The notes under the pieces were generated by a model. It worked only from the letters and a program-made list of their open reading frames with translations. It searched no databases and was not told the origin of the DNA. From UBA4582 sp038106185 (GTDB lineage Bacteria > Pseudomonadota > Gammaproteobacteria > Pseudomonadales > Azotimanducaceae): a stretch of 64,000 nucleotides of DNA. The stretch covers positions 83,541-147,540 of the forward strand of contig JAYODE010000005.1 in NCBI GenBank assembly GCA_038106185.1. Reading direction: 5' to 3'. The first letter of the stretch is position 1, and every line of letters starts with the position of its first letter. Below, piece by piece: positions 16,256 to 25,709 of this stretch. Position numbers and translations under genes: made by a program.

Positions 16256-18493
16256 TTGAATCCGTCAACATTTATAGCCAAGGAACTGGTCCTGCTGGGC
16301 GGTGGGCATAGCCACGTCATTGTCTTACGCATGCTGGCCATGCAGCCCATTGCCGGGTTGCAGATCACTCTGATCAGCCCCGATGTTGAGACCCCCTATT
16401 CGGGTATGCTACCGGGATTGGTCGCGGGTCACTATGAATCGGCAGACATGCATATTGACCTGGTACCTCTGTGTCGATTTGCCGGTGCTCGGTTTATTCA
16501 GGCGAGCGCATTTGATATAGATCCAGTCAGGCGTCTGGTGCGCTGCCACGGGCGACCAGATATTGGCTATGATGTCCTGTCGATAGATATTGGGATAACC
16601 CCTGCCGTGGCTGAGGTGCCCGGAGCGGCTGCCCATGTTATTGCCGTCAAACCCATCAATCGTTTCCTGCATCAATGGCGGGCTTGTCTGGCGCGAATTG
16701 CCGACGGTTCGGTTGGGAAATTAGGTTTTGTCGGCGGCGGAGCCGGTGGTGTTGAGCTGTGTCTGGCAGTTCACCACTACCTGACCAAGGTTGCGCCAGA
16801 ACTGGCACCAAAGCCAATAGCCTTTCACTTGTTCGTCGATCATGACAGTTTGCTTTCCGAGTTCAGTCCAAGTGTGCAAGCCTTGTTCAGTCAAAAACTG
16901 GCGACTAAAGGAATCCAGCTGCATCGGAATTTTCGCGTGGTTGAAGTCGAGAAAAAGACGTTGGTATCGATGGCCGGCGAGCGCTTCACACTCGATGAAA
17001 TATTTTGGGTGACCTCAGCTGCGGCTCAGTCCTGGCTAGCCGATACTCAGCTGGCGACAGATAAAAACGGCTTTGTCGCAGTGCGAGATACACTGCAAGT
17101 GAACAACTTTGATGATGTTTTCGCGGTGGGTGATACAGCACACGTGTTAGCACACCCGCGCCCCAAAGCCGGCGTGTTTGCTGTCCGTCAGGGCCCGGTG
17201 CTGTATGAGAATATCCGTCGTCAGCTTTTGGGCCAGAAGCTCAAACCTTTCGTGCCACAAATCTCGTTTCTCTCGTTGATTTCAACCGGTGATAAGGTCG
17301 CGGTCGCGATGAAGTATGGGCGGCATCTTCAGGGCCGCTGGGTTTGGCGACTAAAAGACTGGATCGATAGACGTTTCATGGCTCAGTTCACTGCCTTGCC
17401 GCCCATGCAGCAGAAAGCGGGCGCGGGTCTTTTGGCAAAGGTTGACTTGCAAATGCAATGCGGAGGGTGCGGTTCGAAGGTGAGTGCGGACCTCTTGGCA
17501 GAAGTTCTGAGTCATCTCGACATTCAAACCAAGGATCTTGACGACGCGGCTATTTATCGCGCGCCGGCCGGTAAGCTTATGCTCCACACAGTGGATGTGT
17601 TCAAGGCTTTCGTCGAAGACCCTTATCTGCTGGCGAAGATTGCGGTTAATCACGCTGTCAGCGATATCTATGCCATGGGTGGTGAGCCGGTCACTGCCAT
17701 GGCCATTGTCACGACTCCGTATGGTACACCCACAGCCACACGTCACCTGTTACAACAGTTAATGCAGGGGGCGTGGGAAGAGTTAGTCAATGCACAAGTC
17801 AGACTCGTCGGCGGACATACAACGGAAGCGGCCGAGCTGTCCGTCGGTTTTGCAGTTAACGGCATAGTGGACGAGGCGCGACTGCTGAGGAAGTCAGGTA
17901 TGCAGCCTGGGCAGGTTTTGATACTCACAAAGCCTATTGGCACCGGCACTTTGTTTGCCGCTGATATGCAACATCGTGCACGGGGTCAGTGGATTGAAGG
18001 CGCGTTGCAAATGATGTTGCAGTCTAATGCTGCCGCTGCCGAAATCTTGAGTAGTCTGAGTGAGAAGGGCAGTACCTGCGCCTCAGCCTGTACCGATATA
18101 ACCGGATTTGGTTTGGCGGGGCACCTGTCAGAGATGATGCAGGCCTCTGAGGTCAACGTCAGCCTTGACCTGTTGAGTCTGCCTTTGCTTGCTGGCAGTC
18201 TGGCTTGCTTGCAGGATTTAAAGATCACCAGTTCCTTGCATGCCGGTAACCAGCGATCGGTCAGCAATATCCAGTTCTGTGATCATCCGAACTACGGGCT
18301 GCTGTTTGATCCGCAAACCTCAGGTGGCTTGTTGGCAGCGGTAGACGCTGAATTGGCGCTGGATACTGTGAGTAAGCTGCATGCCGCCGGCTATACGCAG
18401 GCCAGTGTCATTGGCCGGGTAGACTCGTTCGTTAGTACATCAGGAGAGTCAATTCAGCCGTATTTATCTGTTCGTGTGCAAGGAGACCATTAG
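16256..18493 (+). CDS. selD: Selenide water dikinase fused to an NAD(P)/FAD oxidoreductase
   Basis: 745 aa in two modules. Residues 1 to ~375 form a pyridine-nucleotide-disulfide oxidoreductase of the NDH-2-like type: LVLLGGGHSHV at the N-terminus, FVGGGAGGVELCLA mid-domain, and DVFAVGDTAHV for FAD binding. Residues ~400-745 are SelD, which makes selenophosphate from selenide and ATP. CGGCGSK (402-408) places catalytic Cys405 and Lys408, then DDAAIY, LVGGHT and TDITGFGLAGHL. Sec is not encoded at the active site. The start is TTG 16256, three bases after the previous stop, with a weak ribosome site. The oxidoreductase part may deliver or reduce the selenium source (inference). No selA, selB, selU or tRNA-Sec is in the window. 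Confidence 0.93.
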   Translation: MNPSTFIAKELVLLGGGHSHVIVLRMLAMQPIAGLQITLISPDVETPYSGMLPGLVAGHYESADMHIDLVPLCRFAGARFIQASAFDIDPVRRLVRCHGRPDIGYDVLSIDIGITPAVAEVPGAAAHVIAVKPINRFLHQWRACLARIADGSVGKLGFVGGGAGGVELCLAVHHYLTKVAPELAPKPIAFHLFVDHDSLLSEFSPSVQALFSQKLATKGIQLHRNFRVVEVEKKTLVSMAGERFTLDEIFWVTSAAAQSWLADTQLATDKNGFVAVRDTLQVNNFDDVFAVGDTAHVLAHPRPKAGVFAVRQGPVLYENIRRQLLGQKLKPFVPQISFLSLISTGDKVAVAMKYGRHLQGRWVWRLKDWIDRRFMAQFTALPPMQQKAGAGLLAKVDLQMQCGGCGSKVSADLLAEVLSHLDIQTKDLDDAAIYRAPAGKLMLHTVDVFKAFVEDPYLLAKIAVNHAVSDIYAMGGEPVTAMAIVTTPYGTPTATRHLLQQLMQGAWEELVNAQVRLVGGHTTEAAELSVGFAVNGIVDEARLLRKSGMQPGQVLILTKPIGTGTLFAADMQHRARGQWIEGALQMMLQSNAAAAEILSSLSEKGSTCASACTDITGFGLAGHLSEMMQASEVNVSLDLLSLPLLAGSLACLQDLKITSSLHAGNQRSVSNIQFCDHPNYGLLFDPQTSGGLLAAVDAELALDTVSKLHAAGYTQASVIGRVDSFVSTSGESIQPYLSVRVQGDH

Positions 18494-18494
18494 A

Positions 18495-20189
18495 ATGCCT
18501 ACCGCCTTAAGTTACGCCAGTGGAGCCAGTCATCAGCCTCTGTTGGGCCTGACCATTGGTGCGAAATTTGACGAAGTCGTAGCAGCCTATCCCGACCGTC
18601 CTGCGATAGTGTCAGTCCATCAGAATGTTCGGTTGACCTACGCGGAATTGGCGCAGGCGGTCAATACGCTGGCGCGAGCCCTGCTCGCAGCGGGATTGGA
18701 AAAGGGCGAGCGAATTGGCATCTGGTCACCCAATAACGTTGAGTGGCTGATCACTCAGTACGCCAGTGCTAAGGTGGGCGCCATCCTGGTAACCATTAAT
18801 CCAGCGTATCGAGTCCATGAACTTGACTATGTCTTGCGGCAGTCCGGTTGTAAGGCACTGGTCTTGCAGAACCAATTCAAGACCTCTGACTACGAGGCTA
18901 TGATACTGTCGTTATGCCCCGAACTTGCCCACTGCGAACCGGGAAGGCTTAAATCTGAGACGTTTCCTGAGCTGACGACGGTCATTTCTCTGTCAAGCTC
19001 GCGGCATTCAGGCATCTATAATTGGACCGATCTGCTCAGTACCGCTGCGACAGTGACCGACGAACCTCTGAAGGCGCGTGAAGCCCTGCTGGATATGGAT
19101 GATGCCATCAATATACAGTATACCAGCGGTACCACCGGTTTCCCCAAAGGTGCCTGCCTGAGTCATCATAATATTCTCAACAATGGTTTCTTCGTCGCCC
19201 GAACTATGAACTTTTCATCCAACGATCGGCTGGTGGTGCCAGTGCCTCTGTATCATTGTTTTGGTATGGTCATGGCTAATCTGGGTTGTTTGACACATGC
19301 TGCCTGCCTGATTTATCCCAGTGAAAGTTTTGAGCCAGAGGCCGTTCTGCGTGCCGTCGAAGCGGAAGGCGCAACAGCGCTCTACGGCGTACCCACCATG
19401 TTCATCGCAGAGCTGGCCCTGACTAATTTTTCCAGTTTCGACCTGAGTTCACTGCGTACCGGTGTGATGGCGGGCGCGCCTTGTCCGGTGGCGACCATGA
19501 AGCAAGTTAACAGCCTGATGCATATGACAGAGGTTGAAATTGCCTATGGCATGACAGAGACCAGTCCGGTGAGTTTTCAGACTCGGGCTGACTCGCCCCT
19601 TGATAAGCGCGTGAGTACGGTGGGTCTCGTCCACCCCCATGTTGAAGTGAAGATCATTGATCAAGCGTCGGGGAGAACCTGCCCCTTGAATCAGATGGGT
19701 GAGCTGTGTACGCGAGGCTACAGCGTCATGCTCGGCTACTGGGAGAATCCCGAGGCGACCGCTGCTGCGATTGACAGTCATGGCTGGATGCACACGGGCG
19801 ACCTTGCGGTAATGGATGACGATGGTTATGTGAATATTGTCGGGCGGATCAAGGACATGATTGTCAGAGGCGGTGAGAATGTCTACCCGCGAGAGATTGA
19901 GGAATTCCTGATGACCCATCCTGCCGTAGCAGCCGTGCAAGTGACTGGGGTGCCCGATCCCAGGTATGGCGAAGAAATCATTGCGTGGGTGGCGCTGAAG
20001 GAAGGCCAGCAAGCGGATGAAGAGGCGATCAAAGCTTTTTGCCGAGGCAAGATTGCCCATTATAAGGTGCCCCGTTATGTGCGATTCACCCAAGACTTTC
20101 CCATGACGGTGACTGGCAAGGTGCAAAAGTTCAAGATGCGCGAGGTCAGTATGCAAGAACTGGGGCTCCAAGAGCAGGAGACTGCCTGA
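18495..20189 (+). CDS. Fatty-acyl-CoA synthetase, AMP-binding
   Basis: 564 aa. AGGAGA at 18481-18486, eight bases before ATG 18495, fixes the start inside the end of the selD operon. An upstream in-frame GTG at 18474 lies within selD. Motifs: QYTSGTTGFPKGACLSHHN near 209, AYGMTETSPVSF near 353, HTGDLAVMDDDGYVNIVGRIKDMI (landmarks near 435-458) and TGKVQKFKMRE at the C-terminus. It is similar to medium/long-chain acyl-CoA ligases of the FadD/AcsF-like group. Different from the ligase two genes upstream, it has an intact AMP-binding and hinge region, so both are probably active on different acids. Confidence 0.92.
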   Translation: MPTALSYASGASHQPLLGLTIGAKFDEVVAAYPDRPAIVSVHQNVRLTYAELAQAVNTLARALLAAGLEKGERIGIWSPNNVEWLITQYASAKVGAILVTINPAYRVHELDYVLRQSGCKALVLQNQFKTSDYEAMILSLCPELAHCEPGRLKSETFPELTTVISLSSSRHSGIYNWTDLLSTAATVTDEPLKAREALLDMDDAINIQYTSGTTGFPKGACLSHHNILNNGFFVARTMNFSSNDRLVVPVPLYHCFGMVMANLGCLTHAACLIYPSESFEPEAVLRAVEAEGATALYGVPTMFIAELALTNFSSFDLSSLRTGVMAGAPCPVATMKQVNSLMHMTEVEIAYGMTETSPVSFQTRADSPLDKRVSTVGLVHPHVEVKIIDQASGRTCPLNQMGELCTRGYSVMLGYWENPEATAAAIDSHGWMHTGDLAVMDDDGYVNIVGRIKDMIVRGGENVYPREIEEFLMTHPAVAAVQVTGVPDPRYGEEIIAWVALKEGQQADEEAIKAFCRGKIAHYKVPRYVRFTQDFPMTVTGKVQKFKMREVSMQELGLQEQETA

Positions 20190-20290
20190 ATCTTCTGTTC
20201 AGCGCCAAACAGTGATCCTGCAAAGGATGATGGTCGTAAATGGGTGTATACTGCGCGCTTGCGGATCAGCATCGGAACAAGACCGGAAAT

Positions 20291-21307
20291 ATGAACGGAA
20301 TATTATTAATTAACCTTGGATCGCCAAAGAGCCTGGAGCTTAAATCCGTCAAAGCCTATCTGAAAGAATTCCTTTCCGATGATTTGGTGATCGATCTGCC
20401 GAAGATTGCACAGCAACTGCTGGTCAATCTGATTATTGTGCCGTTTCGATCAAGCAAGACTCTGCATGCCTACAGCACGGTCTGGACTGATTCAGGCTCG
20501 CCGCTGATCGCCAGAACCCGGGCGATGGCCGACGCTTTGGCGCAGCGCACGACTCAGCCAGTAGAAGTTGCCATGCGGTATCAGGAACCGAGTATCAGGG
20601 GTGCGTTGCAGCGATTAGTCGATTTAGGTTGCGATGAGATTACCGTTTTACCTCTGTACCCGCATTATGCGATGTCCACGTCTCTGACGACGAGATTGGC
20701 GGTTGAGGCAGTGGTAGACAGGTTGGCGAGTCCGCCGAAGTTGTCGTTCACAGATTCTTTCTACAGCGACTCGGGCTACATCAAGGCCCTTGCGGAGCGG
20801 ATAAAAGCTGATCTTCCCGGCGACTACGATTATCTGTTGTTCAGCTACCACGGTTTGCCAAAGCGACATCTGGTCAAGACCGATCCGACGGGTAATCATT
20901 GTTTGCAAAGTGAAAACTGTTGCCAAGTCGACTGTGGCGCACGGGCTTACTGTTATAAGGCGCAGGTCCTGCAGACCTCGCAGTTGGTCGCTGACTATCT
21001 TGAACTACCTGATGATAAGTGGGGTGTCGCTTTCCAGTCTCGTATCGGACCCGGTTGGTTGGAGCCGTTTACGGATGAGCTGCTCAAGGCATTACCCGCT
21101 GAGGGACGTAAAAACATCGCGGTCGTTTGCCCCTCTTTTGTTGCCGATTGCCTTGAAACGCTGGAAGAAGTCAATTTACGGGGCCGAGAAGATTTTATCG
21201 AGGCCGGCGGTGAGCAATTCACCTATATACCCTGTCTGAACGAAGACAGTTTGTGGATTGATTATTTGACAGACCTGCTGGTACCCGCAGCTTCTCGTCG
21301 CAACTGA
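20291..21307 (+). CDS. hemH: Ferrochelatase (HemH)
   Basis: Inserts ferrous iron into protoporphyrin IX, the last step of protoheme synthesis. 338 aa from ATG 20291, chosen because MNGILLINLGSP matches the family N-terminus. The frame opens 17 codons earlier. PLYPHYAMST, the catalytic SYHGLPKRH (His187), FQSRIGPGWLEPFTDE and CPSFVADCLETLEE are all present. Between residues about 200 and 222 lies an unusual cysteine cluster (NHC, NCC, VDC, AYC, five Cys). Such clusters in some bacterial ferrochelatases bind [2Fe-2S]. Whether this one does is inference. It starts 101 bp after the acyl-CoA ligase and is followed by an ABC exporter after 35 bp. Confidence 0.95.
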   Translation: MNGILLINLGSPKSLELKSVKAYLKEFLSDDLVIDLPKIAQQLLVNLIIVPFRSSKTLHAYSTVWTDSGSPLIARTRAMADALAQRTTQPVEVAMRYQEPSIRGALQRLVDLGCDEITVLPLYPHYAMSTSLTTRLAVEAVVDRLASPPKLSFTDSFYSDSGYIKALAERIKADLPGDYDYLLFSYHGLPKRHLVKTDPTGNHCLQSENCCQVDCGARAYCYKAQVLQTSQLVADYLELPDDKWGVAFQSRIGPGWLEPFTDELLKALPAEGRKNIAVVCPSFVADCLETLEEVNLRGREDFIEAGGEQFTYIPCLNEDSLWIDYLTDLLVPAASRRN

Positions 21308-21342
21308 TCTGCAACATCCTTTAAGCCCATGGAAGTCTGTGT

Positions 21343-23124
21343 ATGATTGAGCTGCCACCCGCGCCTCAGAAACGGGTCAAAAGCCTTCGTCCCCTCGGTA
21401 TGCTGGTCCCTTTTATTGCACCCTATAAGGGCACACTACTGGTGGCCCTGGCGGCTTTGCTGATTTCCTCCGCCGCTTTGCTGGCCATGCCGGTGGCAGT
21501 GCGCAATGTCATAGATCATGGCTTTTCCGCAGCTGATGCAGAGAACGTCAATCGGTACTTTTTTGTGCTGCTGGTGTTTGCTCTGGTCATTGGTTTCTTT
21601 GGCGCTGCCAGGGCTTATTTTGTTAACTGGCTGGGCGAACGGGTCGTCGCAGACCTGCGAGATCAGGTGTTTCGCCATGTGGTTCGTATGGATCCAAGCT
21701 TTTTTGAGGTCACTCGAGTGGGTGAAGTGCTGTCTCGATTGACCGCAGATACGACCCTGATCCAGTCGATTTCAGGGGTGGGCATCTCCATCGTGCTGCG
21801 CTCTTCCATTCAGTTTGTTGGCGCTTTGGCATTATTGGCTTACACCAATCTGCAATTGATGGGGCTACTGCTAATAGTATTGCCTCTCGTGATCATCCCC
21901 ATCTTGTTGATTGGCCGCTGGGTCAGGCGTCTATCCAAGGACTCGCAAGATCGAGTCGCTGACGCCAGTGGTCATGCGGAAGAAATATTGAATGCGGTCG
22001 GAATAGTGCAGGCCTTTACCGCCGAAGAGCTGGAGAGTCAGCGCTTTGGAAAGGCTGTTGAGTCCAGCTTTCGAGTCGCTATTCGTCGAATCCGGGTGCG
22101 CGCTCTGCTGACGACCGTGGCGATCAGTGGCGTGTTTGGCGCGCTGATCTTTGTGCTTTGGGTTGGCGCTAAAGCCGTATTAAGCGGCGATATTTCCGGC
22201 GGAGAATTAGGCCAATTCGTGCTTTATGCGATCTTCGTCGGTGGTTCGGCCGCAGCCTTAAGTGAGTTCTGGGGCGAGGTTCAGCGCGCTTCCGGTGCCA
22301 TGGAGCGCATCGCCGAACTGTTGAGTGTGGTGCCTGTCATTCAGGCGCCAGTGAAGCCCCAGCCCTTGCCTGCGGTCATCGAGGGTCGGGTTCGGTTCGA
22401 GGCCGTTCAATTCAGCTACCCCTCTCGGCCCAAAGAGCGGGCGCTAAGCGATTTCAATCTGTCGATAGCAGCCGGTGAAAATATCGCCTTCGTCGGTCCG
22501 TCCGGCGCTGGCAAGAGCACCTTGTTCCAGCTGTTGCTGCGATTCTATAACACGGGCTTTGGCCGAATCCTGATTGATGATGTTGACATTGCGCAGGCCT
22601 CTCCAGAGGAAGTACGTGGTTGTCTTGGCATAGTCCCGCAGGAAACTACAATTTTTGGTGCCAGCGCAGCTGAAAATATTCGTTTCGGCAAACCTGGAGC
22701 AAGCCTTGAGGAAATACGTGCGGCGGCCCAAGCGGCCTCTGCGCATGAATTTATCGAAAGGCTCCCCCAGGGTTATGAGACCTTCCTGGGTGAGAAGGGC
22801 GCGCGCCTGTCCGGAGGGCAGAGACAACGTATCGCGATCGCGCGAGCAGTGCTTCGAGATCCAAAGATATTACTGCTGGATGAGGCGACCAGTGCGCTGG
22901 ATGCGGAAAGTGAGCAATTAGTACAGACTGCCCTTGAGCGTTTGCAGCAGAATAGAACAACCCTGGTCATAGCCCACCGGCTGGCGACGGTGCTCAAGGC
23001 TGATCGTATTGTGGTGATGGATGCCGGTCAAATTCAGGACGTTGGCACCCACGGGGCCTTGCTGAATCGGAATGCCCTCTATGCACGTATGGTACAGCTG
23101 CAGTTTGGCGCGGCAGCCGCTTGA
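21343..23124 (+). CDS. MsbA-type ABC half exporter
   Basis: 593 aa. Six membrane helices in residues about 25-310 are followed by an ATPase domain with Walker A GPSGAGKST near 386, signature LSGGQRQRIAIARA and Walker B LLLDEATSALD, all intact. It probably works as a homodimer, unlike the pair at 9789-13492. The sequence resembles the MsbA-related permease/ATP-binding family (TIGR02204 type), thought to export lipids or related compounds. Linked downstream of hemH by 35 bp and probably co-transcribed. Confidence 0.9.
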   Translation: MIELPPAPQKRVKSLRPLGMLVPFIAPYKGTLLVALAALLISSAALLAMPVAVRNVIDHGFSAADAENVNRYFFVLLVFALVIGFFGAARAYFVNWLGERVVADLRDQVFRHVVRMDPSFFEVTRVGEVLSRLTADTTLIQSISGVGISIVLRSSIQFVGALALLAYTNLQLMGLLLIVLPLVIIPILLIGRWVRRLSKDSQDRVADASGHAEEILNAVGIVQAFTAEELESQRFGKAVESSFRVAIRRIRVRALLTTVAISGVFGALIFVLWVGAKAVLSGDISGGELGQFVLYAIFVGGSAAALSEFWGEVQRASGAMERIAELLSVVPVIQAPVKPQPLPAVIEGRVRFEAVQFSYPSRPKERALSDFNLSIAAGENIAFVGPSGAGKSTLFQLLLRFYNTGFGRILIDDVDIAQASPEEVRGCLGIVPQETTIFGASAAENIRFGKPGASLEEIRAAAQAASAHEFIERLPQGYETFLGEKGARLSGGQRQRIAIARAVLRDPKILLLDEATSALDAESEQLVQTALERLQQNRTTLVIAHRLATVLKADRIVVMDAGQIQDVGTHGALLNRNALYARMVQLQFGAAAA

Positions 23125-23156
23125 TGGCTGATGTTCAAGGCTAATCTGCAGGCGGT

Positions 23157-24083
23157 TTAATCCCGCCAGAGCCAGCGTAGCGTATCGGCAAACAAGGCAC
23201 CGCCATGGTGCAGACTGTGGCCCCCCTCACCATAGACGAATTGATAATCATATCCTGCCCAGTCAAGGGCAGCGGCCATCAGCTGATTGGCGAGAGACCA
23301 GTCACCAAACGGGGATTTAACATCATTTTTGCCGCTTTGCAGAAAGACCCGCAGTGGCTTTCGAGGCTGGGTTCGAAGTATAGAGGGGTAGTTGTGGCCG
23401 CCCCAGATGTCGGTAAAAGAGCCACAATGACTGATCACTCGCTGACACTGGTCGGGAAAGTGCCAGGCGGCCGAGAAAGCCGCTATGCCGCCACTGCTAA
23501 TCCCGCAAATAGTGCGATCTATTGGTTGCCGACTACAGGCAAAGCCCAGTTGGGTCTCAGCAAAGGGCAGGACTTCAGAGAACAAAAAGTCACCGTAACG
23601 ACCACTGACCTGATCATATTCCAGGCTGCGCTGGGACTGCTGCTGCGTATAGGATTCAATGGGCCCCTGGACCGCATGATCGGGCTGGCCAGGATTGATG
23701 AAAATAGCCACGGTGGCCTTGATTTCGCCCTGGCTGAACAAGCTATCAAGTACTCGAGTCGCACGCACAGGGCCCTGGCGTCCAAGATACCAGCCGCCAT
23801 CGTTGAAAAAAATCACCTGAGGGTTAGCCGCGCCATTACACTCGGGTGTCTGGTACAGCCATAGATCGCGGATTGTTCCCGGATAGCAGCGGGACTGACC
23901 CCATTGCTCAAATTTTCGCACCGAACCGGCCTGTACATCACTGCCGGCAAATGCCTCTGGGCAGGGGTGATAAGCTGCATCCCAGGCCGGATCGTTGCTG
24001 ACACCATTGGTGCGGCCATTCACCTCCGCGGGCACTACGGCAGTCAAACCCAGGCGTACGAGCGAGTCAGGATCCAAAGGCAT
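23157..24083 (-). CDS. Putative esterase (enterochelin-esterase/Esterase D-like)
   Basis: 308 aa, alpha/beta-hydrolase fold of the putative esterase family (Fes/IroE/EstD group). The nucleophile is in CGISSGGIAAF near 196-206, and the catalytic His is in GEGGHSLHHGG near 288. The central FFNDGGWYLG gives an HGG-like oxyanion region. There is no clear signal peptide, so a cytoplasmic hydrolase is likely. It is convergent to the ABC exporter, with 32 bp between their stops. No siderophore genes are nearby, so ferric-siderophore cleavage is not supported. Confidence 0.8.
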   Translation of the reverse strand: MPLDPDSLVRLGLTAVVPAEVNGRTNGVSNDPAWDAAYHPCPEAFAGSDVQAGSVRKFEQWGQSRCYPGTIRDLWLYQTPECNGAANPQVIFFNDGGWYLGRQGPVRATRVLDSLFSQGEIKATVAIFINPGQPDHAVQGPIESYTQQQSQRSLEYDQVSGRYGDFLFSEVLPFAETQLGFACSRQPIDRTICGISSGGIAAFSAAWHFPDQCQRVISHCGSFTDIWGGHNYPSILRTQPRKPLRVFLQSGKNDVKSPFGDWSLANQLMAAALDWAGYDYQFVYGEGGHSLHHGGALFADTLRWLWRD

Positions 24084-24248
24084 AAGGTGCTTCCAGGGTC
24101 TGGTTTATGGGGGTTTCGTCGCGCTGCGCTTAAAGGCATTACCATAGCAGTCATGGACTGCCCGCGGTAGATCCGCACTGCTTAACTTTCAGGCAATTTC
24201 TGTGGCATCATTGCGCCACTCAAATTATCTATCGGTAGCGACGACTCT

Positions 24249-25169
24249 ATGAGCCAGGATGTTCCGCAGCGGTTTACGCCATTGAATGTGCAGCAGTGGC
24301 GTGAAGAAGGTTTTACGATCATTCCCGATTTTTTCACTGCCGCTGAAATCATGCCGATCTATGCAGAGTATGCGCGAATCTATGGCACAGAGGCTGACTT
24401 AAGTCGTGAAGCCGAGGAGGGTGATGATATCGAGCAGATCGCCGCGTTTCGAAAGCGGCAATTCAGAAATATTCATAACTTTCCCTATCCGGGTGCTGCT
24501 GACATGAACCTGATCGCACTGCATCCAGCGCTCATGGCCTTTGCTCGCGCCTTGCTAGGTGTGGATTCGGTGCATCTGTACCAAGCCCACACCTGGGCCA
24601 AGTATACCGGTGAAACCAATTATGAGCAGGTTCACCACTGTGACTTTGGTAATCATACGTTGCTGATTCCGTCTGAGAATACGGCCCTGCGAACGGTCGA
24701 CTTCATCCTTTATTTTACCGATGTCACGGATGCTCACGGCGCTTTGCACTATGTCACCAAACCTGATGTGTCGCAGGTGTTGAAACCCGGTGCAGTCGCC
24801 GTTTCAGAGACGCAGCAAGCCGCGCTGCTGGCCCGTGAAAAGTCAGCAGCAGGTCCGGCGGGAACACTGGTCGCCCATGGTATAGATACCTTTCATCGCG
24901 GCACTAACCTGACGCTTGAGAAGGGTTATCGTTATACGATGACGGCAGGCTATAAAGCCGCTGGTAATGACCTGATTGGTTATCATGTCTGGCAGCAAAG
25001 TGAGGGTCGAGACTGGTCGGTTATTTTTGACCATGCGTCACCGGAGCAGTTGGCCTGTCTGGGTGTGCCTTTGCCGGGAGATGCCTACTGGACGATGCGT
25101 ACTCTTAAACTCAGTCAAGCGCGTTGGCCGGGCTGGGATATGCGTCCTTATTTCGCTGCACACGCTTGA
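24249..25169 (+). CDS. Phytanoyl-CoA dioxygenase (PhyH) family protein
   Basis: 306 aa Fe(II)/2-oxoglutarate-dependent oxygenase. The iron triad is His130-x-Asp132 (HHCDFGNHTL) and His216 (DTFHRGTN). The Arg two residues after His216 is the expected 2-oxoglutarate neighbour. It probably hydroxylates an aliphatic or steroidal compound, and the substrate is unknown. It shares the HxD...HRGT pattern with the PhyH protein at 32734-33840, a distant paralogue. The gluconokinase gene starts within its stop codon. Confidence 0.85.
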   Translation: MSQDVPQRFTPLNVQQWREEGFTIIPDFFTAAEIMPIYAEYARIYGTEADLSREAEEGDDIEQIAAFRKRQFRNIHNFPYPGAADMNLIALHPALMAFARALLGVDSVHLYQAHTWAKYTGETNYEQVHHCDFGNHTLLIPSENTALRTVDFILYFTDVTDAHGALHYVTKPDVSQVLKPGAVAVSETQQAALLAREKSAAGPAGTLVAHGIDTFHRGTNLTLEKGYRYTMTAGYKAAGNDLIGYHVWQQSEGRDWSVIFDHASPEQLACLGVPLPGDAYWTMRTLKLSQARWPGWDMRPYFAAHA

Positions 25170-25669
25170 TTATCCTCCTGTACGGGGTTAGCGGTTGCGG
25201 CAAGTCTACCGTAGGGCGCCTGTTAGCGGCCCAGTTGAATTGGATTTTCCTCGATGCCGATGATTATCACTCAGCAGCGAATATCGAGAAAATGCGGAAT
25301 GGTACTCCCCTGAATGATGCTGATCGCTGGCCTTGGCTGGACCTGTTGGCGGCGAAGCTCACTGAATTGCAAGCACAAGGCCAGAGTGCCGTATTAGCCT
25401 GCTCTGCGCTGAAGCCCGCATATCGTCAGCGATTGGGCGTCGACGAGTGTCATGTGAGATCGGTATTACTGACGGGCAGTCCAGCATTGTTAGCTTCTCG
25501 ACTGGCGCTCCGCCAGCATGCCTTTATGGCCGCCAGCTTGTTGCAAAGTCAACTGGTGACGCTCGAGCCGTCTGCGGCGAGCCTCATGGTCGATATCAAT
25601 CAATCGCCAGAGGCGATAATCCACGCGATGATTGAATCGCTGCATCTTATTCAGGACTCAGCGTCTTAA
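25166..25669 (+). CDS. gntK: Gluconokinase (GntK family)
   Basis: Phosphorylates gluconate to 6-phosphogluconate. Walker A is GVSGCGKST. Other family landmarks are DADDYHSAANIEKMRNGTPL, CSALKPAYRQRL and HAFMAASLLQSQLVTLEP. From TTG 25166 it is 167 aa. This start overlaps the phyH stop (TTGA) and begins right at the P-loop strand, as in E. coli GntK (175 aa). The alternative ATG 25124 would add 14 residues that lie inside phyH. No gluconate transporter is nearby. Confidence 0.88.
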   Translation: MIILLYGVSGCGKSTVGRLLAAQLNWIFLDADDYHSAANIEKMRNGTPLNDADRWPWLDLLAAKLTELQAQGQSAVLACSALKPAYRQRLGVDECHVRSVLLTGSPALLASRLALRQHAFMAASLLQSQLVTLEPSAASLMVDINQSPEAIIHAMIESLHLIQDSAS

Positions 25670-25709
25670 GCGCGAGCGACAGGCGAGAGACAGGCTTTTG
25701 GCGTCAGCC

